Shown one piece after another: positions 16,008 to 25,337 of a stretch of 64,000 nt of DNA. The position numbers and the translations under genes were made by a program. The stretch comes from Bradyrhizobium sp. 149. Its GTDB lineage: Bacteria > Pseudomonadota > Alphaproteobacteria > Rhizobiales > Xanthobacteraceae. Where the stretch lies: NCBI RefSeq assembly GCF_023073915.1, contig NZ_JADPKK010000022.1, positions 1,426,001 through 1,490,000 on the forward strand, given 5' to 3'. The notes beneath the pieces were generated by a model. It ran no database searches. It worked only from the letters and a program-made list of their open reading frames with translations, and was not told the origin of the DNA. Each line of letters opens with the position of its first letter. The stretch's first letter is position 1.

Positions 16008-17120
16008 TCACCGTCCCGTCTTCACCTTCGTCCACAGCCGATTGATGATCCGCTGGGTCGCCGGCTCGCGCGCGGTGATGACGAACAGCTTTGCGAGCGT
16101 CGCCTCGTCCGGATAGATGTTCTTGTCGTTCAGGATCTTCGGATCGACCAGCTTCTGGCTGGCGAGATTGCCGTTGGCGTAGGACAGGAAGTCCGTGTTC
16201 TTGGCGGCCACGTCTGGACGGTAGAGATAGTTGATCAGCTCGTAGGCTTCCTTGACGTTCTTGGCATCCGCGGGGATCGCGAGATTGTCGAAGAACATCT
16301 GCGCACCCTCTTTGGGAATCGCGTAGCCGATCTCGATGCCGCCTTTGGCTTCGGCGGCGCGGGCACGGGCCTGCATGATGTCGCCGGACCAGCCGACCAC
16401 GAAGCAGATCTCGCCGGTCGCAAGCGCGCTTAGATATTCGGACGAATGAAACTTGCGCACCGAGGGCCGGACCTTGGCCACCATGTCCGCGGCCTTCTCG
16501 AGGTCGGCCTGCTTGGTCGAGTCCGGATCGAGCCCGAGATAGTTCAAGGCCGCCGGGAAGATGTCGTCGGCGGAGTCCAGCATGTGCACGCCGCAGTCTT
16601 TCAATTTTGCTAAATTCTCCGGCTTGAACACGATGTCCCAGCTGTCGATCTTCGCATCCGCTCCCAGAATCTGCTTCAGCTTGGCGACGTTGTAGCCGAT
16701 GCCGGTCGTGCCCCACATGTAATTGGCAGCGTAGACGTTGCCGGGATCGTAGATCGCGAGACGTTCGCTCACCACGGGCCAAGCATTGGCGAGGTTCGGC
16801 AGCTTCGCCTTGTCGAGCTTCTGAAAGATGTTCGCCTTGATCTGGCGCTGGAGGAAATAGGCCGTCGGCACCACGACGTCATAGCCGGACTTGCCGGCCA
16901 TCAGGCGGGTCTCCAGCGTCTCATTGGCATCAAAAGTGTCGTAGACCACCTTGATGCTGGTCTCCTTGGTGAAGGCCTCGAGGACGTCAGGCGCCACGTA
17001 GTTCGACCAGTTGTAGAAGTTGACGACCCGCTCCTCGGCCCCGGCGAGACCTGGGAGCAACGCCAGCGCCGCGGCGAACGCGAGACCAAGGCGAGCCCCT
17101 GAGCGGCTGGCGTTCGTCAT
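16008..17120 (-). CDS. potF: Polyamine ABC transporter substrate-binding protein (PotF-like)
   Basis: 370 aa. A signal peptide (basic start, hydrophobic core, cleavage after LAGA) is followed by the mature start EERVVNFYNWSNYVAPDVL, typical of spermidine/putrescine-binding proteins. The SBP fold runs through to the C-terminus. ATG 17120 is supported by the signal peptide. It lies 7 bases after the aminotransferase stop in a rhodanese–aminotransferase–potF unit. No permease or ATPase gene is adjacent, so it must pair with a transporter elsewhere. Substrate is inferred from family only. Confidence 0.88.
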   Translation of the reverse strand: MTNASRSGARLGLAFAAALALLPGLAGAEERVVNFYNWSNYVAPDVLEAFTKETSIKVVYDTFDANETLETRLMAGKSGYDVVVPTAYFLQRQIKANIFQKLDKAKLPNLANAWPVVSERLAIYDPGNVYAANYMWGTTGIGYNVAKLKQILGADAKIDSWDIVFKPENLAKLKDCGVHMLDSADDIFPAALNYLGLDPDSTKQADLEKAADMVAKVRPSVRKFHSSEYLSALATGEICFVVGWSGDIMQARARAAEAKGGIEIGYAIPKEGAQMFFDNLAIPADAKNVKEAYELINYLYRPDVAAKNTDFLSYANGNLASQKLVDPKILNDKNIYPDEATLAKLFVITAREPATQRIINRLWTKVKTGR

Positions 17121-17127
17121 CTTTGAT

Positions 17128-18306
17128 CTACCTCTTGCGCCCGCGCACCGCGTCCGACAGCCGCTCCAGTGCGGTGTCGAGCGTCTCGTCCTTCTTGGCA
17201 AAACAGAAGCGCACCACCGACGTCACGGGGTCCTGCTCATAGAAGGCCGACACAGGGATGGCCGCGACCTTGTAGTCCTTCACGATCCGCCAGCAGAATT
17301 CAGTATCGCTCTCGTTGAGCCCGAGCGGCGACAGGTCGACGGTGAGGAAGTAGGTGCCCTGCGACTTCAGCACGGGGAAGCCGAGGCTCTCCAGTCCCTT
17401 GGCGAGACGGTCCCTGCTCCGCGTCAGGTCCTTGCGCATCGAGAGGAAGTACTCGTCGGGCTTGCCGAGGCCGTAGGCGACGGCGGCCTGGAGGTTCGGC
17501 GCGGTGGTGAAGGTCAGGAACTGGTGCACCTTGGCGGCAACGCGCAGCAGCGGCGGCGCGGCGCAGACGAAGCCGATCTTCCAGCCCGTCAGCGAGAAGA
17601 TCTTGCCGGCCGAGCCGACCTTGATGGTGCGCTCGCGCATGCCGGGGATGGTGATCAGCGGGATGTGCTTGTGCTCGTCGAAGGTGACGTGCTCCCAGAC
17701 CTCGTCGCAGATCGCGATGACGTCGAACTCCTGGCAGTAGCGCGCCAGCAGCTCGAGGTCCTCGCGCGGAAACACCACCGCGGATGGATTCAGGGGATTG
17801 TTGAAGAGCACCGCCTTGGTCTTTGAATTGAAGACGCTTTTCAGCATCTCCTCATTCAGCCGCCAGTGCGGCGGCTCGAGCCGGACCAGGCGCGGAATGC
17901 CGCCGGCCTGGCGGATGATCGGCAGATAGGAATCGTACACAGGCTGGAAGCAAACCACCTCGTCGCCGGGCTGGACTACGGCGAGGATGGCCGAAGTCAG
18001 GGCCTCGGTGCCGCCGGAGGTCACCATCACCTCGCTCATCGGATCGAGCTCGAGGCCGTGCCAATGGCTGTAATGGGTCGCGATCGCCTGACGCAGTTCG
18101 GGCAGGCCCATCATCGACGGGTACTGGTTGTAGCCGTTCAACGAGGCGTCGGCCGCGGCGCTGCGGATGTCCTCGGGGCCGGGATCATCAGGAAAGCCCT
18201 GCCCGAGATTGATGGCGGCATTGTCGCGCGCGGCCTGCGACATCGCCTCGAAGATCGTGACGGGAAGGTCGGCGAAGACCTTGTTCAGGGAAGAGCTTTT
18301 GGACAT
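17128..18306 (-). CDS. PLP-dependent aminotransferase, class I/II
   Basis: 392 aa. Fold-type I features are clear: INLGQGFPDDPGP near the N-terminus, VMVTSGGTEAL (PLP phosphate region), IAICDEVWEHVTF (PLP Asp) and the Schiff-base Lys in GSAGKIFSLTGWKIG. The sequence is closest in style to the methionine/kynurenine aminotransferase (YbdL/KAT) group. ATG 18306 is preferred to GTG 18321, which would overlap the upstream rhodanese gene. Substrate is uncertain. It is the middle gene of a three-gene unit. Confidence 0.88.
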   Translation of the reverse strand: MSKSSSLNKVFADLPVTIFEAMSQAARDNAAINLGQGFPDDPGPEDIRSAAADASLNGYNQYPSMMGLPELRQAIATHYSHWHGLELDPMSEVMVTSGGTEALTSAILAVVQPGDEVVCFQPVYDSYLPIIRQAGGIPRLVRLEPPHWRLNEEMLKSVFNSKTKAVLFNNPLNPSAVVFPREDLELLARYCQEFDVIAICDEVWEHVTFDEHKHIPLITIPGMRERTIKVGSAGKIFSLTGWKIGFVCAAPPLLRVAAKVHQFLTFTTAPNLQAAVAYGLGKPDEYFLSMRKDLTRSRDRLAKGLESLGFPVLKSQGTYFLTVDLSPLGLNESDTEFCWRIVKDYKVAAIPVSAFYEQDPVTSVVRFCFAKKDETLDTALERLSDAVRGRKR

Positions 18307-18313
18307 CGGCCGG

Positions 18314-18640
18314 TCAGCCACCGACCTTGCTGGGAAGACCCGCCGCCTTCCAGCCCAGCATGCCGCCGGCCAGATGCTTGTCGTAAGGCAGGCCCGCCGC
18401 CTGCGCCGCGAGCGAGGCCGTCACCGAGCGCTTGCCCGAGCGGCAGGCGAACACGACCTCCTTGCCGGCGGGATCGGGAATTGCCTTGGGATCGAAGGTC
18501 GAGAGCGGCACGACGACGCCGTAGGGATAGGCCTCGGCTTCGACCTCGTTCGGCTCGCGGACATCGACGAGGAGATAACGGCCCTCCGCGACACCCTTGG
18601 AGACCTCGTCCGGGGTCAGATCCTGTACCTGGTTTGCCAT
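18314..18640 (-). CDS. Single-domain rhodanese-like protein
   Basis: 108 aa. The active-site loop ACRSGKRS carries the Cys that accepts sulfur, and the family segments YLLVDVREPNE and LAGGMLGWKAAGLP are present. ATG 18640 follows GGAGGATAT. It starts a short operon with the aminotransferase and PotF-like genes (gaps of 7 bases each). The sulfur donor and acceptor are unknown. Confidence 0.9.
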   Translation of the reverse strand: MANQVQDLTPDEVSKGVAEGRYLLVDVREPNEVEAEAYPYGVVVPLSTFDPKAIPDPAGKEVVFACRSGKRSVTASLAAQAAGLPYDKHLAGGMLGWKAAGLPSKVGG

Positions 18641-18805
18641 ATCATCCTCCAACGTCGCGGGCCGCATGCCGGGGCGAACCCGGCCGGCGGCAACCTCGCC
18701 TCTCGGTGAGCGAAAATCAAGCGCTACAAAGGCTTGGGCTCAGCCCTGCGAGTTAAGGCTAAATTGGAGCAACTTGAAGTGAGACCTCAACTGGAGGATC
18801 AGACC

Positions 18806-18831
18806 GTCGCTTTAGATCGTCGCTTTAGATG
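18806..18831. repeat. 13-bp direct duplication at the kup stop codon
   Basis: GTCGCTTTAGATC and GTCGCTTTAGATG lie side by side at 18806–18818 and 18819–18831. The second copy covers the TAA stop of the minus-strand kup gene. On the coding strand this again reads TAAAGCG right at the stop, as at the two longer dispersed repeats. Confidence 0.7.
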
Positions 18832-20753
18832 GTCACCTGGGTGCCGACCTCGACAACGCGGCCAGAGGGAATCTGGAAATAATCGGTGGCGTCATTGGCG
18901 GAACGGCTGAGCGAGATGAACAGCCGGTCCTGCCAGCGCGGCATGCCGGAATGGGCGGCCGGCTTGAGCGCCCTGCGCGACAGGAAGAACGAGGTCGACA
19001 TGATGTCGAACTGCCAGCCGAGCTTGCGGGCGATCGCCAGCGCCTTCGGCACGTTGGGCGATTCCATGAAGCCGAACTTCAGCGTCACCTTGGAGAAGGT
19101 CGGGCTGATCTGCTCCAACCTCACCCGCTCGGCCGGATCGATGCGCGGGGTCTGCGCGGTTTCGATGGTGAGTATGACGTTCTTCTCGTGCAGCACCTTG
19201 TAGTGCTTCAGACTATGCATCAGGGCGGTCGGGGCGCTGAGGGGATCGCTGGTCAGGAACACGGCCGTGCCAGGCACGCGTTGCGGCGGCCGCTTCTCCA
19301 GCATCGCCACGAGGTCGGCGAGGGGGAATTCGAGCTTGCGCGACTTCTCGAACAGCAACCGGCTGCCGCGCCGCCACGTGTACATCAGGATGATCATGAG
19401 AGCGCCGAGTGCCAGCGGCACCCAGCCGCCCTCGAACACCTTGAGCAGATTGGCGGCGAGGAAGGTGAGGTCGAGGAACAGGAACGGAGCGATCAGGGCG
19501 GCAGCCGTGAACGGCGACCATTTCCAGACCTTCCAGATCACGACGAAGCCCATCATCGCCGTGACCACCATGGTCCCCGTAACGGAGATGCCATAGGCCG
19601 AAGCCAGCGCGCTGGAGGAGCGGAACAAAAGGACCAGCAGCACCACCGCGAGCAGCAGGAGCTGGTTGATGCGCGGGATGAAGATCTGGCCCGAATGGGC
19701 TTCAGACGTATGGCGAATTTCGAAGCGCGGCAACAGACCGAGCTGGATTGCCTGGCGTGTCAGCGAATAGGCGCCGGTGATGACGGCCTGGCTCGCGATC
19801 ACAGTTGCGGCGGTCGCCAGCACGACCATGCAGCCGCGGAAAAAGCCTTGCGGAAAGAGCTGGAAGAACGGGCTCACGATCGCACCGGGATCGCCGAGTA
19901 CGAGGGCGCCCTGCCCCAGATAGTTCAGCGCCAGCGACGGCAGCACGATGGATAGCCAAGCGATCTGGATCGGCCGCTTGCCGAAATGGCCGAGGTCGGC
20001 ATAGAGCGCCTCGGCACCGGTAACCGCCAGGAACACCGCGCCCAGCGTCACGAAGCCGATAATGCCGTGGTGGAACATGAAGGACGCGGCGTAGAGCGGG
20101 TTCAGCGCGTATAGCACCTGCGGCTGCTCGATAATCGGGTGGATCGCCGCCGCCGCGATGACCGCGAACCAGACGCACATGATCGGGCCGAAGAAGGCGG
20201 CGACGCGAGCGGTACCGCGGGACTGCACGGCAAACAGACCGACCAGGATGATCACGGTCAGCGGCACAATGTAGGGCTCGAAGTGCAGGGTGACGTCCTT
20301 CATGCCTTCGATCGCCGACAGCACCGAGAGCGCCGGCGTGATCACGGCGTCGCCGTAGAACAGGGCGCCGGAAATAATGCCGAGCAGGACGATGGTGGTT
20401 CCGCGCGTGCCGACGGCGCGCTGGGCCAGCGCCATCAGCGCCAGCGTGCCGCCCTCGCCGTTGTTGTCGGCGCGGAGCAGGATCACGACGTATTTGAGCG
20501 TCACCACGACAATGAGCGCCCACAGGATCAGCGAGAGCACGCCGAGCACGGCCGCCGGCGTCGGCACCCCCTCCGCACCGGAAGCCGCCATCACCGCCTC
20601 GCGGAACGCGTAGAGCGGGCTGGTGCCGATATCGCCGTAGACCACGCCGATGCTGCCGAGGGTCAGCGCACCGAAACGGGCGGTGGTGTGGGCATCGCCA
20701 TGCCCATTGGCCGCCGCCGTTTCCGGTGCGGAAATCGCTACGTCACTTGTCAT
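18825..20753 (-). CDS. kup: Potassium transporter Kup (copy 1)
   Basis: 642 aa, the usual length for Kup. The hallmark N-terminal stretch TLGSIGVVYGDIGTSPLYAF is followed by about 12 hydrophobic helices with ADNNGEGGTLALMALAQRA. A cytoplasmic C-terminal domain of about 150 residues ends GRVVEVGTQVTI. Kup mediates low-affinity K+ uptake driven by protons, especially at low pH or high osmolarity. It lies directly downstream of a second kup; a 16-bp palindrome 108 bases before its start suggests separate control. Confidence 0.95.
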   Translation of the reverse strand: MTSDVAISAPETAAANGHGDAHTTARFGALTLGSIGVVYGDIGTSPLYAFREAVMAASGAEGVPTPAAVLGVLSLILWALIVVVTLKYVVILLRADNNGEGGTLALMALAQRAVGTRGTTIVLLGIISGALFYGDAVITPALSVLSAIEGMKDVTLHFEPYIVPLTVIILVGLFAVQSRGTARVAAFFGPIMCVWFAVIAAAAIHPIIEQPQVLYALNPLYAASFMFHHGIIGFVTLGAVFLAVTGAEALYADLGHFGKRPIQIAWLSIVLPSLALNYLGQGALVLGDPGAIVSPFFQLFPQGFFRGCMVVLATAATVIASQAVITGAYSLTRQAIQLGLLPRFEIRHTSEAHSGQIFIPRINQLLLLAVVLLVLLFRSSSALASAYGISVTGTMVVTAMMGFVVIWKVWKWSPFTAAALIAPFLFLDLTFLAANLLKVFEGGWVPLALGALMIILMYTWRRGSRLLFEKSRKLEFPLADLVAMLEKRPPQRVPGTAVFLTSDPLSAPTALMHSLKHYKVLHEKNVILTIETAQTPRIDPAERVRLEQISPTFSKVTLKFGFMESPNVPKALAIARKLGWQFDIMSTSFFLSRRALKPAAHSGMPRWQDRLFISLSRSANDATDYFQIPSGRVVEVGTQVTI

Positions 20754-20860
20754 GGGAGAGCCTGGTGGCCTCTAAAATGCTTCACTGCACAATGGCAGAA
20801 GGGCGCGCGGCTTATAGGCCTGCGCCAAGGGCATAGCCTAGCCTGATTTCGGACCTTAGC

Positions 20861-20876
20861 CATGCAAATTTGCATG
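20861..20876. promoter_or_regulatory. 16-bp perfect palindrome between the two kup genes
   Basis: CATGCAAATTTGCATG is self-complementary over all 16 bases and is AT-rich against a GC-rich background. It sits between the upstream kup stop (20893) and the downstream kup start (20753). It is a candidate operator for kup copy 1; the regulator is unknown. Confidence 0.55.
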
Positions 20877-20892
20877 ACTCGGCCAATCGCGT

Positions 20893-22791
20893 TCAAATGG
20901 TGACCTGGGTCCCGACTTCAACCACCCGTCCGGTGGGAATCTGGAAGTAGTCGGTGGCGTCGTTGGCGGACCGGCTCAGCGCGATGAACAAATGGTCCTG
21001 CCAAAGCGGCATGCCGGACTGCGCCGAAGCCTTCAGCGAGCGCCGCGACACGAAGAACGACGTCGACATGATGTCGAACTGCCAGCCCTGCTTGCGCGCG
21101 ATCGCGAGCGCCTTGGGCACGTTCGGCTGCTCCATGTAACCGAAGCGCAGGCGGACCTTGAAGAACTTGTCGCTGATCTTCTCCATCCGGAAACGCTCCG
21201 ATAGATCAACCCGCGGCGTATGCGCGGTCTCGATGGTCAGGATCACGTTGTGCTCGTGCAGCACCTTGTTGTGCTTGAGATTGTGCAGCAGTGCGGTCGG
21301 CACGAAGGAGGGATCGCTGGTCAGGAACACCGCAGTGCCCTTGACGATGTGCGGCGGCCGTTTCTCCAGGCTCCGGATCAGATCGTCCAGCGGCACCTCG
21401 ATCCGGCGCGTTTTCTGGACCAGGATCCCGGATCCTCGCCGCCAGGTCCAGATGGTCCCGGCCATGACCACCCCGAACAGCAGCGGCACCCAGGCGCCTT
21501 CGAGCAGCTTCAGAAGATTCGCGCTGAAGAAGCTGATGTCGACCACGACGAAGGGCACGATCACGGCTGCGGCCGTCGCGGCGCGCCAGTTCCACAATTT
21601 CCAGATCACGATGAAGCCCATGATGCCGTCGGCAACCATGGTGGTGGAGACCGCAATGCCGTAAGCCGAAGCCAGATTGCTGGGGGTGTGGAACAACAGC
21701 ACCAGCAGCATCACGCCGATCAGAAGCAGCCGGTTTACCCGCGGCAGATAGATCTGGCCCGCATGAGTTTCCGAGGTGAAGCGCACCTCGAAGCGCGGCA
21801 GGAGGCCGAGCTGCACCGCCTGATAGACCAGCGAATAGGCCCCGGTGATCACCGCCTGGCTCGCGATCACGGTCGCCGCGGTCGCAAGTCCGACCAGCGG
21901 CAGCACGAAATGCTCGGGCACCATGCGGTAGAAGGAGTGCTCGATCGCGCTGGGATCGGACAGCACCAGCGCGCCCTGACCGAAATAGTTGATCAGGAGC
22001 GAAGGCAGCACGAAGAACATCCAGGCCGACTGGATCGGCTTGCGGCCGAAATGGCCAAGATCTGCGTAGAGCGCCTCGCCGCCGGTCACCGCCAGGAACA
22101 CGGCGCCCAGTGTCACCAAGCCGATCGTGCCGTGCGACAGCAGGAATTGCAGCGCGTAATAGGGATTGATCGCTGCCAGCACCGACGGATCGTCGGCGAT
22201 GTGAACGATGCCCAGCACGGCAAGAACGGTGAACCACACCACCATCACCGGCCCGAAGGCCGAGGCCACCAGCGCCGTCCCCTTGCTCTGGACGGCGAAC
22301 AGCAGCGCCAGGATGAGAACCGTCAGGGGAACGACATAGTGCTCGAAGGCGGGCGTTGCGAGCTTCAAACCCTCGACCGCGGACAGCACCGAGATCGCCG
22401 GCGTAATCATGGAATCGCCGATGAACATGGAGGCGCCGACCACGCCGAGCGCCATCAGGAACCAGCTTCGTCGCCCGAGCGCGCGCTGACCGAGCGCCAT
22501 GAGGGAAAGCGTGCCGCCCTCCCCGTTGTTGTCGGCGCGCAGCAGCAGCAGAACATATTTGGCAGTAACGACGATAAGCAGGGCCCAGAGGATCAGCGAG
22601 AGCACGCCGAGCACCATGACCCGCGAGACCGGCTGGCCGTGCGCCGCTCCCCTGACTGCCTCATGGAATGCGTAGAGCGGCGAGGTGCCGATGTCGCCAA
22701 AGACGACGCCGATGCTCCCGAGCGTCAGGCCCCAGAAACCCGAGGTGACCGGCCCGTCCTGAGCTTCGGTCGATGTGATGCTCGCCGTCAT
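20893..22791 (-). CDS. kup: Potassium transporter Kup (copy 2)
   Basis: 632 aa from ATG 22791. It has the same features as the neighbour: TLGSIGVVFGDIGTSPLYAF, ADNNGEGGTLSLMALGQRA, about 12 transmembrane helices and a near-identical C-terminus (GRVVEVGTQVTI). The two genes are tandem paralogues. An in-frame start at 22878 exists, but the added residues look non-coding. The 139-base gap to copy 1 is long enough for an internal promoter. Confidence 0.94.
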   Translation of the reverse strand: MTASITSTEAQDGPVTSGFWGLTLGSIGVVFGDIGTSPLYAFHEAVRGAAHGQPVSRVMVLGVLSLILWALLIVVTAKYVLLLLRADNNGEGGTLSLMALGQRALGRRSWFLMALGVVGASMFIGDSMITPAISVLSAVEGLKLATPAFEHYVVPLTVLILALLFAVQSKGTALVASAFGPVMVVWFTVLAVLGIVHIADDPSVLAAINPYYALQFLLSHGTIGLVTLGAVFLAVTGGEALYADLGHFGRKPIQSAWMFFVLPSLLINYFGQGALVLSDPSAIEHSFYRMVPEHFVLPLVGLATAATVIASQAVITGAYSLVYQAVQLGLLPRFEVRFTSETHAGQIYLPRVNRLLLIGVMLLVLLFHTPSNLASAYGIAVSTTMVADGIMGFIVIWKLWNWRAATAAAVIVPFVVVDISFFSANLLKLLEGAWVPLLFGVVMAGTIWTWRRGSGILVQKTRRIEVPLDDLIRSLEKRPPHIVKGTAVFLTSDPSFVPTALLHNLKHNKVLHEHNVILTIETAHTPRVDLSERFRMEKISDKFFKVRLRFGYMEQPNVPKALAIARKQGWQFDIMSTSFFVSRRSLKASAQSGMPLWQDHLFIALSRSANDATDYFQIPTGRVVEVGTQVTI

Positions 22792-23066
22792 GTGAAACTG
22801 GAAACGCTTCTGCCCGAGAATTGATCCGGCGCCTTTTGACGGTTCCGGCGCACCTGTCAATCGGCACACCACCACCATAGCAGGCGCCGGGGCAGATGCT
22901 GTGACGGCGGAGCAACGGTCGTCGCCAACGCGACGACGTGCCTCAGGTAAAATGGTAGCACACGAGCCCTGAGCCTTTCCGTTCCGATTGAAGCGGGACG
23001 GGCTCTACATTCTTGTTTTGTCGGGTTTTCTTCGCGCGAACCAACGTCCACTTCGCTCAAAACGCT

Positions 23067-23894
23067 CTACGGCTTCAGATTCGGCGGCAGCGGCGGATCT
23101 TCGCGCATCAGGGTGATGGTCACCCGCCGGTTGGCCGCGAGCGAGGGATCGTCCGGAAACAGCGGCTGGGTGTCCGCCTTGCCGGAGACGGCGAAGACGT
23201 GGGCGCCCGGCAGGCCCTCGCGTTCGAGGATCTGACGCACGGCATTGGCGCGGTCGGCCGACAGATCGAAGGCGCCGTAATCGCTGCGGGTCGGCACGAA
23301 TCCAGCCGCGGTATGGCCGGCGATGGAGACGCGCAGCGGCGTCGCCTTGAGCGGGACAGCGAGCTTCTCGATCAGGCGACGGGTGCGGTCATAGGGCACC
23401 TTGGAGCCGTCGGCGAACATCGAGCGGCCGTCCTGGTCCACGATCTCGAGGTTGAGGCCCTGCTTGGTCTCCTCGAACATGATGTGCTTTGATATCTCGG
23501 TCAGTTCAGGCATGTCCTGCAATGCTTGACGCAGCGAGGCTGCCGCCAGCGCAAAATTGCGATCGACCTTGATCTTGGCCCCGGAGATGCGGTCGTGATC
23601 CTCCTGGTCCGGCGTCGGCGTGTTGGAGGACTCCTCAGGCTGGATGTGGTCGACGTTCTTCAGCCGCGCGCGGGTCGGCAGGCCGTCGGATTCTATGATG
23701 CCGGCGTAACGCGCTTCGCTCTGGACGCCGAAGGCCTCGCGCATGGAGCCTGCAACGATCTTCAGCTTGTTGGCGTCCTGGGTGGAGAATGCGACCAGCA
23801 TCACGAAAAACGCCAGCAGCAAAGCCATCAGATCGGCAAACGTCACGAACCAGCCATGGCCGCCATGTGCTTCTTCGCGTTTCTTCTTGGCCAT
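23067..23894 (-). CDS. motB: Flagellar motor protein MotB
   Basis: 275 aa. A short basic N-terminus leads to one membrane helix with the essential proton-binding Asp at position 21 (WFVTFADLMALLLAFFVMLV). A C-terminal OmpA/peptidoglycan-binding domain follows (ISIAGHTAAGF, LSADRANAVRQILEREGL, NRRVTITL). It anchors the stator to the cell wall. It lies 23 bases downstream of motA. No other flagellar genes are in the window, so this is a detached stator pair. Confidence 0.93.
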   Translation of the reverse strand: MAKKKREEAHGGHGWFVTFADLMALLLAFFVMLVAFSTQDANKLKIVAGSMREAFGVQSEARYAGIIESDGLPTRARLKNVDHIQPEESSNTPTPDQEDHDRISGAKIKVDRNFALAAASLRQALQDMPELTEISKHIMFEETKQGLNLEIVDQDGRSMFADGSKVPYDRTRRLIEKLAVPLKATPLRVSIAGHTAAGFVPTRSDYGAFDLSADRANAVRQILEREGLPGAHVFAVSGKADTQPLFPDDPSLAANRRVTITLMREDPPLPPNLKP

Positions 23895-23917
23895 GGGTCA
23901 GATCCCGGCGTCTGGCG

Positions 23918-24691
23918 TTACGCCGGAACCGGCTCGCCTTCGGCGTGGCGGTGCTTCTCGGGAAGATAGGCCAGCAGCATTTCGCGCACCAAAGTCGGGC
24001 TCTTGGAGTCGCGAATCATCAGAATGCCGTCGATGATCAGCGTGCGATTGGTTTCCTCGTCGATCAGCTTGCCATGCAGCTTGTCGGCGATCGGCAGGCA
24101 GAGCAGGTTCGCGACCAGCGCACCGTAGAGAGTTGCCAGCAGGGCGGTCGCCATGAACGGGCCGAGCTTCGATGGATCGGACATGTTCGAAAACATCTGC
24201 ACCATGCCGATCAGCGTCCCGATCATGCCGAACGCAGGCGCGCAGTCACCGACGGCGCGGTAGATCTTGCTGCCTTCGTTGAGATGCAACAGGAAATTGT
24301 CGCGGTCGCGTTCCATATTGTCCCGAATGAAATCGAGGTCGTAGCCGTCGGCGACGTAGCGGATGCCCTTGGCGAGGAACGGCTCGTCGGTCTCGACCTT
24401 TTCCAGCCCCACCGGGCCCTGCTTGCGGGCGATCTCGGCGATGCGGGCGAGTTCGTCGACCAAATCGTGCGCCGACAGCCGGCTCATCGTGAAGGCGAAT
24501 TTGAGGCCGAGCGGCAGGCCGTGCATCAGCACCGAGAGCGGGAAGCGGATCATGGTCGCTGCGGCCGATCCGCCGAAGATGATGATCATCGCATGCTCGC
24601 TGATGAACATGTGCAGATCGCCGCCCAGCAACACCATCGTCGCGATGACGACAATGCCCGCCACGAGGCCGGCGCCTGTCATGATATCCAT
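23918..24691 (-). CDS. motA: Flagellar motor protein MotA
   Basis: 257 aa. Membrane helices, a large cytoplasmic loop (rich in Glu/Asp/Arg) and the conserved segment APAFGMIGTLIGMVQM place it in the MotA/TolQ/ExbB family. Its length is nearer to PomA-type MotA (about 250 aa) than to E. coli MotA (295 aa). The ion used cannot be decided here. ATG 24691 follows GGAGTCTCCC. It is cotranscribed with motB. Confidence 0.92.
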   Translation of the reverse strand: MDIMTGAGLVAGIVVIATMVLLGGDLHMFISEHAMIIIFGGSAAATMIRFPLSVLMHGLPLGLKFAFTMSRLSAHDLVDELARIAEIARKQGPVGLEKVETDEPFLAKGIRYVADGYDLDFIRDNMERDRDNFLLHLNEGSKIYRAVGDCAPAFGMIGTLIGMVQMFSNMSDPSKLGPFMATALLATLYGALVANLLCLPIADKLHGKLIDEETNRTLIIDGILMIRDSKSPTLVREMLLAYLPEKHRHAEGEPVPA

Positions 24692-25007
24692 GGGAGACTC
24701 CAACGCGCACACAACAACGGCCGTCCTGGCCGATGGCGCGGCCCAACCCCGAACCGCATCGGAAACCCTAGTGAGCCGCGATTAAAGACGCGTAAAGGTT
24801 AAGTTGAGCCGGCGCGCCTGGCGGGCGCACGCGCTGAAAGGTCCCGGCTTTGCTGATCGCCGACGGGAATTTCAACGTTTTACTAACCATAAGGCCCGCG
24901 CGCCCCCTTCACTCAAGGCTGTGCGCGCGCGACCCCTTCGGCTGCGGCCCTGCGCCACATCGAGGGCGACGGATCAGTTGGTATTCTGGAGGGGGGCCGG
25001 CACGCTC
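24692..25007. other. 316-bp divergent intergenic region
   Basis: It separates motA (minus) from a small membrane protein gene (plus) and should contain both promoters. I see no ORF with a good ribosome site, no strong hairpin and no repeat. Confidence 0.5.
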
Positions 25008-25319
25008 ATGGCGGAAGGGATCGCAATGGTGACGCTGTTCAGTCTTCTCACCGCGCTTCCCGCAGTGCTGGCGCTCCACATGCTCGAACCCCAGATCGTC
25101 CTGCCGGCGTTCAGCGTGCTGCTGTTTATCGAGGCGGCCTTGGCCGTGATCGCAGCGCGCTTGATCCACATCCCGGACAATGCGGAAGATATCACCCTGT
25201 GGGATTTTGCCGGCGGCTTCACCCTGATCGGATGCGCTGCCGCGGTGCTCGGCGAGCCGGATCAGGCCGCCCTGTTCTTGACGGAACAGGGCGGCCCGCG
25301 AGCGGGGTCGCAGCCGTAG
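25008..25319 (+). CDS. Small hypothetical membrane protein
   Basis: 103 aa from ATG 25008, which follows TGGAGGGGGGCC. Three hydrophobic segments are visible (VTLFSLLTALPAVLALHML, FSVLLFIEAALAVIAARLI and FAGGFTLIGCAAAVLGE). No domain is recognised. A longer frame from 24804 exists but lacks a comparable start site. It converges on the RraA-like gene. Confidence 0.75.
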   Translation: MAEGIAMVTLFSLLTALPAVLALHMLEPQIVLPAFSVLLFIEAALAVIAARLIHIPDNAEDITLWDFAGGFTLIGCAAAVLGEPDQAALFLTEQGGPRAGSQP

Positions 25320-25337
25320 ATCGTTCCAGTCCGGCCG

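Noticed and set aside
21220..22824. A 534-aa plus-strand frame over kup
   Set aside because: His/Gln/Arg-rich composition, no motif; antisense shadow of a transporter gene.
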